Below, one piece after another: positions 16,859 to 25,353 of a stretch of 50,271 nt of DNA (its first letter is position 1; every line of letters starts with the position of its first letter). This DNA comes from Bacteroidia bacterium (GTDB lineage: Bacteria > Bacteroidota > Bacteroidia > UKL13-3): NCBI GenBank assembly GCA_020049855.1, contig JAGVLJ010000024.1, positions 1 to 50,271 on the forward strand, in the 5' to 3' direction. The translations under genes and the position numbers were made by a program. Under the pieces are notes generated by a model. It was given only the letters and a program-made list of their open reading frames with translations. It had not been told where the DNA came from and made no database searches.

Positions 16859-17500
16859 ATGGGTATAAAAAATGCATATTTAATCCTATGCTGTGCAACA
16901 GTATTCTTAGCTGTTACCATTAATGTAAATGCACAATGCGGCCCACCTACAGCAAGCAATTGTAAAGCGATTCCTGCCAGCAATATGTTTATTGCAGGAA
17001 ACACTAACCTCGACTTTATTTTCGACTCGTTTAGTAAGTATACCAGTGGCATTACAATTAGTGGAGCCACGCAATTACGTCTTACTGTTTTGCCTAATAA
17101 TGCTTCCTGTAAATGGAAATTACGTGTGTATATTGACAACAACCCGTCAGCACCCACACCGCTAAATGAGTGGGAGACGCTGAATAGCTATGGTGGTTCA
17201 GGAAATACCCCGCTAATAGATTTAATGGAGGTGAGGATTTATAACGGATGCAATACTCCGATTAATAGCGGAATCTATCAAAATTTTACACCAGTAAATG
17301 GTTCTTTTATTGATATCATTAACGATATTGTCCTTAATCCGGCCGGTGCATGTATTGCCAACGTAAATGGTTCGGGAAGTTACCTCACAAATTATAAAGA
17401 ATATAGTTTTACCATCGATTATCGGTTGCACCCGGGTTTACAGTACAAAGCCGGGGCCTACCAGTTGACTTTACGATTTTGTTTGGTAGAGGATGTATAG
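16859..17500 (+). CDS. Second pilin-like protein, cysteine-rich (possible tip or minor subunit)
   Basis: A 213-residue exported protein starting at the ATG at 16859; an upstream TTG adds five residues but spoils nothing else, and the ATG fits the signal peptide (residues 1-25, ending NVNA|Q). It is a paralogue of the first pilin-like protein: LDFIFDSFSKYTSGITISGA aligns with that protein's motif, and the C-terminus (FTIDYRLHPGLQ, AYQLTLRFCLVEDV) matches end to end. Unlike the first it carries six cysteines in the mature part, suggesting disulfide-stabilised structure as in tip adhesins. It overlaps the usher-like gene by 8 bp, so the two are coupled. The tip role is inference. Confidence 0.6.
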   Translation: MGIKNAYLILCCATVFLAVTINVNAQCGPPTASNCKAIPASNMFIAGNTNLDFIFDSFSKYTSGITISGATQLRLTVLPNNASCKWKLRVYIDNNPSAPTPLNEWETLNSYGGSGNTPLIDLMEVRIYNGCNTPINSGIYQNFTPVNGSFIDIINDIVLNPAGACIANVNGSGSYLTNYKEYSFTIDYRLHPGLQYKAGAYQLTLRFCLVEDV

Positions 17501-20444
17501 CACCAATTTTATATTAAGTTTGATGGAGGAATCCAAAGGTGAAGCCTTCGTTTGCAAGCAATCTTTTGTCTTGTTCTTTGTCTTGTTCAGCTTAGTAAGT
17601 TCTGCTCAAAATTTAGAGCAACGGTTCATTGTTTTTCCCCAACAAAAGGTAATTCGAATGGAGGAGATAAATATTGTGAGCAATGTGGTACTTATCAAGA
17701 ATAATGCAAATACGGAGGTGAGGTTTTCGCTTGATGCCACCATGCCTAAAGGGTGGAAGCTTCTTAGTGCGAAAGCAGTTTATACCATTAATGGGAACGA
17801 TTCGCTTTTTGTGCCAGTGCGTATTATTCCGGCCGGGCCTCTTAAAGGAAATACCGAGTATATTATTGACCTTATTGCTTACACTGCAAATAAGGTAAGA
17901 TTGGCTTCCACCTCGTTCTCGATACTTGTAATTAAAAAAACAAACTGGTCATTGAGTATTGAACCTGCAACGAAAATTTACTTTCTCAATAATTCAACAA
18001 AAACCAATTTCACAGTTCGCTATTCGAATAACGGGGATGACGATGAACCAGTGCTGACCACATTTAAGCAAACCGATAAAAAAATTTCGATTACCGATAG
18101 TTCGGGTAATGTAATTGAAAATTACAAAGATATTTTTACGCTACGGTCACGACAGGATACTCAGGTAACCTTTAATATATCCCTTGTTGAGAATACCCAC
18201 AATATTAAACGTGTTGATTTGGATAATCACTTGCCAAATTCTACTGATGAAGAAAAGAAATTTTTACTATTTCTCCAATCATCTGAGGCAAATAGCAATG
18301 ACAATAACACTACATTTAGGAAAAGTGAGAGAATTGAATTTATTAAACTGCCGAACAGGAAAAAAATTAATCCTTATGCATCAGATGCCTTGCCTTTGGT
18401 AGTAGAAAATAATATTTTTAATGTTATGGGCATACAGCCTATTATGTACTTAAATCTTAGGGGCAATACACTGCTTGAAAATAATGCCAATGTGTTTTAT
18501 TTCGCTCAAACAAGCTACTCCAGTTATTTTGCAACGCCCGATTATGCGCGAAATATTGCCTATTACACCGGCTATTTTCAGCAAAGGGGAGATATACAGA
18601 TTGGTGATATGAGTGGATCGGGTACGATTGGTTTTCAGAGTTTCGGTCGCGGAATTAAAGGAAGTTATAATTTTACAAAGCGACACAATGCAGGAGGTTT
18701 TTTACTAAAGTCGCCAAGGTTATCAGACCCAAACGGAAGCGTATCGTACGGTGCTAATTACAGGTTTTCATTCCACCGTTCTGATTATGCATCTGTGCAG
18801 GTAAGCAGGTCTGAGAATTTATTGTATCAAACTTCAACTAATTTTGTAACCGCAACAACCAGAGTAAATCTCTTTAAAAACCATGGAATAACATTAGGTG
18901 GAGGGATAAGTACACGAGGCCGTGCTAAAGGGAATCTGAAAAAAAACGGAACTTATCTTAACCTTAACTATTCCGGATTATTTCTCCAAAACCGACTTTC
19001 TTCAGTATTTCGCTTAAGTAATTTATCAAAATCATTTGGTGCAAGCGGTTCAGGGCGTTTTTATATTTATCACCAAACAGGGTTTACTGTTTCACGAAAA
19101 TTAGTACTTATGATGCAAAATAATTATACTGCCATGCACACATCCGACAACTCCGGGTACAATTATTTTAACAATCAGCTATTTTTTAATATTAGGCAAC
19201 AGCAGGGTGTGGTTGTGCCAAGTGTTTTGTTCAACACTCAAAATACATTCGGATTGAGGCGACATTTAAAGGGAGTTGGCTTTGATTACAATTATTACCA
19301 TATACTATCGAACATTAAGGTGTCTGCTTCGCTCAGAATGGGTTTTAATAAACTGATTGATTATCGAAATGTCCCTTCATTTTTTTCTGCAAATGCGAAT
19401 TTACTTACTCAATTCAGAACCCTTAGTTTTACCATGCGTTATTTTTATGGACCAACGGTTGTTAGAAATGCGGATGATATTAGAAATATACGAAGATACC
19501 CGCAAACTTTTTTTACTTCGCTACAGCATCAAATCATCTTTAGAAAGGAATATTTTGTGTGGCAAAATAGCCTTAATTATGCGTACTATAATCAGTTTTA
19601 CAGTCACTCATTAGGGTATTTTCCCGAAGTATATCTGTTTGCTCAAAACGGATGGCGTTTCAGAATGGGCATTGGGGTTTCAATGAATATAAGTAATCCC
19701 AAAAAGGCATTGGAAATGCAAAATCCGGGGCAACTTCAGGGCAGCGATGAAATCAATACCAATATTGTTACTACTAATTTAAATGTTCAGCTTGGGGTAC
19801 GTAAACAATTTGGAATTCCAGTACCACGTAAATTTACTCATACTAGGTCTGTAACAATTACCTACCTATGTTTCATGGATTTAAATGGCAATAGGGTTAA
19901 GGATAAAACAGAACCGGAACTTGAAAATATTGTCATCAGAACAGGAGACGAAGAAATAATGACGGATTTAAACGGGCAGGCTGAATTAACTAATCTGGAA
20001 GCCGGACGTTATAAAATTGGTATAATCAATCTTAGCGATTCGAAAACATGGTTTCCGGTAGTAGCCGATAGCATTTTAATGGATCGTTCTAAAATCATTT
20101 TGATTCCCTTTGTAAAGGGAGCCAAAATTACCGGACAGATCTACATGCAACGCGAAAGGCATGCAGTAGATGAGGAAACAAGCCTTGACTTATCGCGAAT
20201 TATAGTATCAGCCTTAGACTCGATGGGAAATATATACCGTACGCTGACACGAATGGATGGTACCTTTGAGTTGTATGTTCCCAATGCCCGCTATACCCTT
20301 AATTTGGATGCCGGAGTTTGGGGCGATCAGTTTACGGTGGTCAACAATAATCTGATTATTGAGTTGAATTTGAAAACTGATAATACCTTTGTTTCCTTTC
20401 AGGTAGTTGAGCGTCAACGGAAATTACAGATTAAAAAATTCTGA
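17493..20444 (+). CDS. Usher-like outer-membrane beta-barrel protein
   Basis: A 983-residue exported protein. Three Met codons are possible (17493, 17523, and internal); the signal peptide is SFVLFFVLFSLVSSAQ near residues 25-40, and the ATG at 17523 gives a more usual length. After the signal come two Ig-like segments (~40-300: RFSLDATMPKGWKLLSAKAV, WSLSIEPATKIYFLNN). Residues ~305-780 alternate aromatic and polar residues with many Tyr, Asn and Ser, as in a large outer-membrane barrel. At ~785-845 is an SdrD_B-like domain (CFMDLNGNRVKDKTEPE, with a calcium-type D-x-N-G loop), then a carboxypeptidase-regulatory-like domain (~875-965). Classical ushers also have a barrel followed by two small beta domains. 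No PapC/FimD N-terminal motif was recognised, so this is a divergent usher-like protein by architecture and context. Confidence 0.6.
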   Translation: MYSTNFILSLMEESKGEAFVCKQSFVLFFVLFSLVSSAQNLEQRFIVFPQQKVIRMEEINIVSNVVLIKNNANTEVRFSLDATMPKGWKLLSAKAVYTINGNDSLFVPVRIIPAGPLKGNTEYIIDLIAYTANKVRLASTSFSILVIKKTNWSLSIEPATKIYFLNNSTKTNFTVRYSNNGDDDEPVLTTFKQTDKKISITDSSGNVIENYKDIFTLRSRQDTQVTFNISLVENTHNIKRVDLDNHLPNSTDEEKKFLLFLQSSEANSNDNNTTFRKSERIEFIKLPNRKKINPYASDALPLVVENNIFNVMGIQPIMYLNLRGNTLLENNANVFYFAQTSYSSYFATPDYARNIAYYTGYFQQRGDIQIGDMSGSGTIGFQSFGRGIKGSYNFTKRHNAGGFLLKSPRLSDPNGSVSYGANYRFSFHRSDYASVQVSRSENLLYQTSTNFVTATTRVNLFKNHGITLGGGISTRGRAKGNLKKNGTYLNLNYSGLFLQNRLSSVFRLSNLSKSFGASGSGRFYIYHQTGFTVSRKLVLMMQNNYTAMHTSDNSGYNYFNNQLFFNIRQQQGVVVPSVLFNTQNTFGLRRHLKGVGFDYNYYHILSNIKVSASLRMGFNKLIDYRNVPSFFSANANLLTQFRTLSFTMRYFYGPTVVRNADDIRNIRRYPQTFFTSLQHQIIFRKEYFVWQNSLNYAYYNQFYSHSLGYFPEVYLFAQNGWRFRMGIGVSMNISNPKKALEMQNPGQLQGSDEINTNIVTTNLNVQLGVRKQFGIPVPRKFTHTRSVTITYLCFMDLNGNRVKDKTEPELENIVIRTGDEEIMTDLNGQAELTNLEAGRYKIGIINLSDSKTWFPVVADSILMDRSKIILIPFVKGAKITGQIYMQRERHAVDEETSLDLSRIIVSALDSMGNIYRTLTRMDGTFELYVPNARYTLNLDAGVWGDQFTVVNNNLIIELNLKTDNTFVSFQVVERQRKLQIKKF

Positions 20445-20615
20445 GCAGTTTTTTCATTTTAAGAGTCAGTGTCCCTTCGTTTTCACAAGTAGGTTGCAGG
20501 AATTCTTTATCAAAATTGTATAGTCCATGCGTCATATGTGGATGATATATTCAAGCAAATATTTTTAGAATCAATACTTTAACTTAAATTAGAAGAGTTA
20601 AAAAATAAAACTATT

Positions 20616-21020
20616 ATGAAAATAGAACACTTATTTCTACTGCTTGCATTTCTTTGCCTTCAGAAGGCAGAGGGGCAATCAACCTGGCAAAACCTTGATA
20701 CGGTAAAAGCTCCAACAGTGTATGATCATGTGTATTCGGTGAAGCTGTATGGTGATACATTGGTAACTAGTTTTTTGTTTTTTATTAAAGATGAAGTGAA
20801 AAATCATTTTCATGATGAGCACAGCGAGCATATTTACGTGCTGGCTGGCACCGCGATGATGACGCTTGACGGGAAAACATTTTCGATTAAAAAAGGCGAT
20901 TTCATTTTTGTGCCAATGCAAAAAAGACATAGTGTAAAGGTTACCTCAGCCGTGCCACTCAAAGTAATTTCCATTCAAGCCCCATGGTTTGACGGGAAAG
21001 ACCGATTGGTTGTGAAGTAA
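20616..21020 (+). CDS. Exported cupin-domain protein
   Basis: A 134-residue protein with a signal peptide (residues 1-20, ending AEG|Q) and one cupin domain. Motif 1 is present as HFHDEHSEHIYVLAGTAMM, with the metal-binding His-x-His and Glu, and motif 2 as GDFIFVPMQKRHSV, with the third His. The metal site is therefore complete, compatible with a small metalloenzyme or binding protein in the periplasm; the substrate is unknown. It lies 171 bp after the usher-like gene. No terminator is visible between them, but the spacer makes a separate promoter more likely than membership of the pilus cluster. Confidence 0.8.
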   Translation: MKIEHLFLLLAFLCLQKAEGQSTWQNLDTVKAPTVYDHVYSVKLYGDTLVTSFLFFIKDEVKNHFHDEHSEHIYVLAGTAMMTLDGKTFSIKKGDFIFVPMQKRHSVKVTSAVPLKVISIQAPWFDGKDRLVVK

Positions 21021-21123
21021 TTAATGAAATTGATGATTTTAATTGGGAGTCACAACTTCTCATTTGCCAGCAGAATGTGAAGAAATCAACAGATATCTAT
21101 TTTCATAGTTCGGCTTAACCTTT

Positions 21124-21131
21124 TACCTTTG
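21124..21131 (+). promoter_or_regulatory. -7 box of purQ
   Basis: An exact TACCTTTG ends 45 nt before the purQ ATG. The TTG within it is not a start codon of the gene, which supports beginning purQ at 21177. Confidence 0.6.
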
Positions 21132-21176
21132 TTTCCCGGAAACAGGTTTGTTTTCAGACAGCAATTTAAATTAACC

Positions 21177-21857
21177 ATGAAATTTGGCGTAGTTATTTTT
21201 CCAGGATCCAATTGTGATGAGGATGCCATAAATGTATTACAGGAATACAGCAACCAGCCTGTTGAAAAGCTTTGGCATAAGGATATCCACTTGAAACAAT
21301 GCGATTTTATATTGCTTCCAGGGGGATTTTCATATGGAGATTACCTGCGTTCAGGAGCTATTGCCTGTTTATCACCAATTATGCAAAGTGTTGTTGAATT
21401 TGCCGGCAAAGGCGGGTATGTTATGGGTATTTGCAATGGGTTCCAAATATTATGTGAAGCCGGATTATTGCCTGGTGCCTTATTGAGAAATGATCACACA
21501 CGTTTTTTATGCAGCAATGTTCATCTTAGATGTGAAAACTCTGATTTACTTATTACACGAAATATTGATGCCTCTAAGGCTCTTAAGGTTCCCATTGCAC
21601 ATGGAGAAGGCAGGTATTATGCCGATGAGCTTACCATAAAAAAACTGAATGAAAACCGTCAGGTTGTTTTTAGATATTGCGATGAAAACGGGAAAGTAAC
21701 GCCCGAAGCCAATCCCAATGGATCATTAGAAAGTATTGCCGGAGTATGTAATGAAGGTCGTAATGTATTCGGAATGATGCCACATCCTGAACGGGCCGCA
21801 TCAGATTTGCTCTATAATTTTGATGGGGCAGCCTTGTTTGAGAGTATTATCGCTTAA
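21177..21857 (+). CDS. purQ: Phosphoribosylformylglycinamidine synthase subunit PurQ
   Basis: Glutamine amidotransferase subunit of FGAM synthase, fourth step of de novo purine synthesis; it delivers ammonia from glutamine to PurL. The 226 residues start [16 protein letters not shown], the diagnostic N-terminus. The nucleophile cysteine is in [21 protein letters not shown] and the catalytic His and Glu are in MMPHPERA near the C-terminus. Length matches stand-alone PurQ rather than fused PurL. The ATG at 21177 is used because an upstream TTG (21129) falls inside the promoter. PurL and PurS are not in the window. No terminator was seen before gltX. Confidence 0.96.
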   Translation: MKFGVVIFPGSNCDEDAINVLQEYSNQPVEKLWHKDIHLKQCDFILLPGGFSYGDYLRSGAIACLSPIMQSVVEFAGKGGYVMGICNGFQILCEAGLLPGALLRNDHTRFLCSNVHLRCENSDLLITRNIDASKALKVPIAHGEGRYYADELTIKKLNENRQVVFRYCDENGKVTPEANPNGSLESIAGVCNEGRNVFGMMPHPERAASDLLYNFDGAALFESIIA

Positions 21858-21956
21858 GTCACATACTTAATTTACGTACACGGTACTATATCTGCTAAGT
21901 GAAGGGATTATCGGGATAACTCCTGCTTTTTCATACCTAACATTCAACCATAATAT

Positions 21957-21964
21957 TATCTTTG
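21957..21964 (+). promoter_or_regulatory. -7 box of gltX
   Basis: An exact TATCTTTG ends 8 nt before the gltX ATG (21973). The GTG that would lengthen the gene lies at its edge and cannot be the start. The transcript should be nearly leaderless. Confidence 0.65.
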
Positions 21965-21972
21965 TGCCCGAT

Positions 21973-23511
21973 ATGACAGAAAGGAGAGTAAGAGTACGTT
22001 TTGCCCCAAGCCCCACAGGGCCATTGCATATTGGCGGGGTGCGTACTGCTTTGTATAATTATTTATTTGCCCGTAAACACGGAGGTGATTTTATTCTCCG
22101 TATTGAAGATACAGATCAAACCCGTTATGTGCCCGGAGCCGAAAATTACATTATTGAGGCACTTAAATGGTTAGGTATTGAGCCTAATGAAGGCGTTGGT
22201 TTTGGAGATGGGTCTCATGCCCCATACCGTCAAAGTGAGCGCAAACATTTATACCGGGAATATGCCGAAAAATTACTCGCTTCAGGTCATGCATATTATG
22301 CATTTGATACTACTGAAGAACTGGAAGCCATGCGTGAAAGGCTAAAAGCATCCAATATAGCTTCGCAGTATGATGCCATTACCAGAATGGCCATGAAAAA
22401 TTCGCTTACATTAAGTGAAGATGAAGTTATAAGGCGTATAGGCAGTGGAGAACCCTATGTTATCCGAATAAAGCTTCCTAAAAAAGAAGAAGTTAAGTTT
22501 CAGGATATGATACGCGGATGGGTAAGTGTAAGTACTTCCCAAATGGATGACAAGGTATTGTATAAAAGCGATGGAATGCCTACCTACCATTTGGCCAATG
22601 TGGTTGATGATTACCTCATGCAAACTACTCACGTTATTCGTGGAGAAGAGTGGTTACCAAGTGCCCCTTTGCATGTACTACTTTATCGCTATCTTGGATG
22701 GGAGGAGGTGATGCCTGAGTTTGCTCATTTGCCTCTTTTGCTTAAACCGGAAGGAAACGGTAAATTAAGTAAACGGGATGGAGATCGGTTAGGGTTCCCT
22801 GTCTTTCCCCTCGAATGGGAAGATCCATCAACCGGAGAAGTATCTTCCGGTTACCGTGAAACAGGTTATTTCAGCGAGGCGGTAGTAAACATGCTGGCTC
22901 TGTTAGGATGGAATGGAGGCACTACGCAGGAGGTGTTCACGAAAGAAGAACTTATTCAAGCATTTTCAATAGAGCGGGTAAGTAAACACGGGGCCAAATT
23001 CGATCAAAACAAAGCGCGCTGGTTTAATCAGCAATACCTTCGTCAGCGTGATGATACAGATATTGCCGAACGCCTTAAACCTGTTTTGGTGGCTAATCAG
23101 GTACATGCAAGTGATGATTACATTACCAAAGTTTGCGGGTTGATGAAAGAGAAGGTGCATTTCCCTAAGGAAATTTGGGACTTAGGATATTATTTCTTTA
23201 TTGAGCCGCTAAAATTTGATGCGGAAGTGGTAAAGAAAAGATGGAAAGATTTTGCACCTGCTTTTATAGGCAGTTTAAAAGATAAATTTAACCGATCAAC
23301 TATTTTTACAGCAGGCGAAATCGAGAAATTGTTTAACGAAGCACTGGCCGAACAAAACCTTCAAAGCAAAGATGTATTACAGGTTTTCAGATTAAGCGTT
23401 TCGGGGATGGGAGCGGGTGCCCCCATTTTTGAAACAGTAGAATTACTTGGAAAAGATAAGGTGGTGAACAGGATGGAACGTGCTTTAAACGAAATACATA
23501 CTTATGCGTAG
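21973..23511 (+). CDS. gltX: Glutamate--tRNA ligase
   Basis: Class I synthetase charging tRNA-Glu (512 residues from the ATG at 21973). The HIGH signature appears as PTGPLHIGGVRTALYNYLFAR, in part, and KMSKS as KLSKRDG near residue ~270. The catalytic core with EDTDQTRY and the conserved DGMPTYHLANVVDDYLM are intact. A Bacteroidota-type segment follows KLSKRDG (FPVFPLEWEDPSTGEV), which I recall from other members of the phylum. The start is chosen over GTG 21964 because that codon overlaps the promoter box. It overlaps the lipoprotein gene downstream by 8 bp and heads a three-gene operon. Confidence 0.97.
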   Translation: MTERRVRVRFAPSPTGPLHIGGVRTALYNYLFARKHGGDFILRIEDTDQTRYVPGAENYIIEALKWLGIEPNEGVGFGDGSHAPYRQSERKHLYREYAEKLLASGHAYYAFDTTEELEAMRERLKASNIASQYDAITRMAMKNSLTLSEDEVIRRIGSGEPYVIRIKLPKKEEVKFQDMIRGWVSVSTSQMDDKVLYKSDGMPTYHLANVVDDYLMQTTHVIRGEEWLPSAPLHVLLYRYLGWEEVMPEFAHLPLLLKPEGNGKLSKRDGDRLGFPVFPLEWEDPSTGEVSSGYRETGYFSEAVVNMLALLGWNGGTTQEVFTKEELIQAFSIERVSKHGAKFDQNKARWFNQQYLRQRDDTDIAERLKPVLVANQVHASDDYITKVCGLMKEKVHFPKEIWDLGYYFFIEPLKFDAEVVKKRWKDFAPAFIGSLKDKFNRSTIFTAGEIEKLFNEALAEQNLQSKDVLQVFRLSVSGMGAGAPIFETVELLGKDKVVNRMERALNEIHTYA

Positions 23512-24022
23512 CGGAGTATTGTTTTTGGTAACTCTGCTAAGTGCTTGCTCTCTGGCAAAATTTGATCGTTTCCCAGGCGTAAGGTCTAATGAAATTCCAG
23601 ACAAATTTCAAGGTTACTACAAACAAATTGTTTCTGAAAAACTATTGGATAAAGAAGATTCTACCGGGTTGCGTATAGGCAATATCTGGTGGGAAATTGT
23701 AAAACCTAGTGGGACTACCCGCACCTATATGGGCGATAGTGTTATTCTTAGTCAGTACAAAGGCCAATATTTTATTTCGGTCACCAATTCTTATGTTAAG
23801 TATTGGTATGTATTTGTTGCCGAACCTGACGAGAATGGAGCAATTACTAGCCGACCTATTGTAGCTAATGGCCGAAAATTTCCCTTGCGAAAATATTTAG
23901 AGCGACTGCATGTAAATGACAGTGCAATTATATATAAAATGAACGAGGAGCAATTACTCAAGTACTATGTGAAGGTTGTTCGTAAACATCCCGGCATTAA
24001 GATTAAAAAAGTAAGCGAATGA
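23504..24022 (+). CDS. Small lipoprotein of unknown function
   Basis: A 172-residue lipoprotein: the hydrophobic signal ([11 protein letters not shown]) ends in a consensus lipobox with Cys near residue 15. The remainder looks beta-rich and has no recognised domain. Features that can be seen are a central [20 protein letters not shown] segment and a basic C-terminal tail ([16 protein letters not shown]). It overlaps gltX by 8 bp and the B12-domain gene by 4 bp, so it is co-translated with both, although no functional link is evident. Confidence 0.75.
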   Translation: MRSGVLFLVTLLSACSLAKFDRFPGVRSNEIPDKFQGYYKQIVSEKLLDKEDSTGLRIGNIWWEIVKPSGTTRTYMGDSVILSQYKGQYFISVTNSYVKYWYVFVAEPDENGAITSRPIVANGRKFPLRKYLERLHVNDSAIIYKMNEEQLLKYYVKVVRKHPGIKIKKVSE

Positions 24023-24426
24023 ACCGACCTATACGTGTTTTAGTAGCCAAGGTAGGGCTCGATGGTCACGATCGCGGGGCAAAGGTGATAGCCACTGCGC
24101 TGCGCGATGCGGGAATGGAAGTCATTTATACCGGTTTACGGCAAACCCCTGAGATGGTAGTGAATGCTGCTTTGCAGGAAGATGTGGACGCTATTGGAAT
24201 CAGTATATTATCAGGGGCTCATAATACGGTTTTCCCCAAGGTGCTTGATTTAATGAAGCAAAAGCAATTGGATGGTGTTTTATTGACCGGAGGCGGAATT
24301 ATTCCGGACGAGGATATGGAACAATTAAGCAAAGCTGGTGTGGGTAAGTTGTTTGCCCCTGGAGCCAATACTCACGAAATAGCGGATTATATACGAGAAT
24401 GGGTGAATGTGCACAGAAAGTACTGA
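24019..24426 (+). CDS. Stand-alone cobalamin-binding domain (methylmalonyl-CoA mutase small-subunit type)
   Basis: A 135-residue Rossmann-like B12-binding domain. The lower-ligand motif DGHDRG (DxHxxG; its His replaces the dimethylbenzimidazole of cobalamin), the SILSG stretch (SxL) and the glycine turn LLTGGGIIP are all present, as in the C-terminal domain of methylmalonyl-CoA mutase. It carries only this domain, so it needs a partner such as the TIM-barrel subunit of an acyl-CoA mutase, encoded elsewhere. It overlaps the lipoprotein gene by an ATGA. An enoyl-CoA hydratase gene lies 65 bp downstream, so a role in acyl-CoA metabolism fits. The exact mutase is uncertain. Confidence 0.85.
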   Translation: MNRPIRVLVAKVGLDGHDRGAKVIATALRDAGMEVIYTGLRQTPEMVVNAALQEDVDAIGISILSGAHNTVFPKVLDLMKQKQLDGVLLTGGGIIPDEDMEQLSKAGVGKLFAPGANTHEIADYIREWVNVHRKY

Positions 24427-24455
24427 TTTTATTTTCTTTTTAAATGCGCTTGTTC

Positions 24456-24463
24456 TAAAGTTG
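24456..24463 (+). promoter_or_regulatory. Candidate -7 box for the enoyl-CoA hydratase gene
   Basis: TAAAGTTG matches TAnnTTTG with one mismatch and lies 28 nt before the ATG. The hydratase may also be transcribed from gltX. Confidence 0.35.
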
Positions 24464-24491
24464 CGCATATTTTTAACAAACTTTCATTCAA

Positions 24492-25283
24492 ATGAGCACA
24501 CAAAACATGTACGAAACAATTTTAACAGAAATCCGTAATCAAATCTTTTATGTTACCATTAACAGGGAAAGTCGGATGAATGCACTCAATATTCAAACTC
24601 TTTCCGATATAAAAAATGCGGTACTCAGTATTTACGACAATGCCGGGGTGAAAGGAGTTATTATTACCGGTGCCGGAGCTAAAGCATTTGCAGCGGGAGC
24701 CGATATTGCCGAGTTCGCTAATTTTACCGTTGAAGAAGGAACCCGCATGAGCGAAGAAGGCCATGCTGTTTTAAATGCTCTGGAGAATTGCCCTAAACCG
24801 GTAATTGCAGCAGTTAATGGATTTGCCTTGGGCGGGGGTTGTGAACTCGCTATGGCCTGTCATATGCGTATTGCATCAGAGAATGCCAAATTTGGGCAGC
24901 CTGAAGTAAATCTGGGCATAACTCCCGGCTATGCAGGTACACAACGCCTCACGCTATTAGTAGGCAAAGGTCGTGCTATGGAATTATTAATGACCGGAGA
25001 TATTATAGATGCCAAAGAAGCTCATCGTATCGGCTTAGTAAACCATGTGGTATCGTTGGATCAGCTAATGGCTAAAAGCGAGGAGATTATTACAAAAATA
25101 GCCGCAAAGGCTCCTTTAGCCATTTCCAGTGTAATTAAATGTGTTAATGCTTTTTTTGAAAAAAGGGTTGATGGAAATCATCTCGAGATAAATGAATTCG
25201 GACATTTTTTCGGGACACAGGATTTTATTGAAGGAACTACGGCATTTCTCGAAAAACGTAAGGCTGATTTTAAGGGGAAATAA
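24492..25283 (+). CDS. Enoyl-CoA hydratase/isomerase (crotonase family)
   Basis: A 263-residue crotonase, acting on 2-enoyl-CoA in fatty-acid or amino-acid degradation. The CoA-binding oxyanion-hole segment AFAAGADIAEF and the second one, NGFALGGGCELAMACH, are present. Both hydratase glutamates are visible, in GGCELA and in FGQPEVNLGITP, so true hydratase activity is expected and the typical isomerase or thioesterase changes are absent. The substrate range is not predictable. Start ATG 24492 was chosen; ATG 24507 (MYETILTE) is also possible. It ends in a strong shared terminator. Confidence 0.9.
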   Translation: MSTQNMYETILTEIRNQIFYVTINRESRMNALNIQTLSDIKNAVLSIYDNAGVKGVIITGAGAKAFAAGADIAEFANFTVEEGTRMSEEGHAVLNALENCPKPVIAAVNGFALGGGCELAMACHMRIASENAKFGQPEVNLGITPGYAGTQRLTLLVGKGRAMELLMTGDIIDAKEAHRIGLVNHVVSLDQLMAKSEEIITKIAAKAPLAISSVIKCVNAFFEKRVDGNHLEINEFGHFFGTQDFIEGTTAFLEKRKADFKGK

Positions 25284-25292
25284 ATATATTCG

Positions 25293-25349
25293 TTAATAAA
25301 ACCAAAGCAGCTTGACATTGATTTGTGCGGGCTGCTTTGGTTTTATTAA
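25293..25349. terminator. Bidirectional terminator between converging genes
   Basis: A perfect 19-bp inverted repeat (TTAATAAAACCAAAGCAGC at 25293-25311 with its complement at 25331-25349) with a 19-nt loop. Its ends are AT-rich on both sides, so it gives a T-rich 3' end on either strand. It lies 10 bp past the hydratase stop and 5 bp from the end of the flavin-reductase-like gene on the other strand. Confidence 0.9.
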
Positions 25350-25353
25350 GAAG

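Noticed and set aside
21129-21176. 16-codon extension of purQ
   Set aside because: It begins with the TTG of the promoter box; the PurQ motif begins right after the ATG at 21177.
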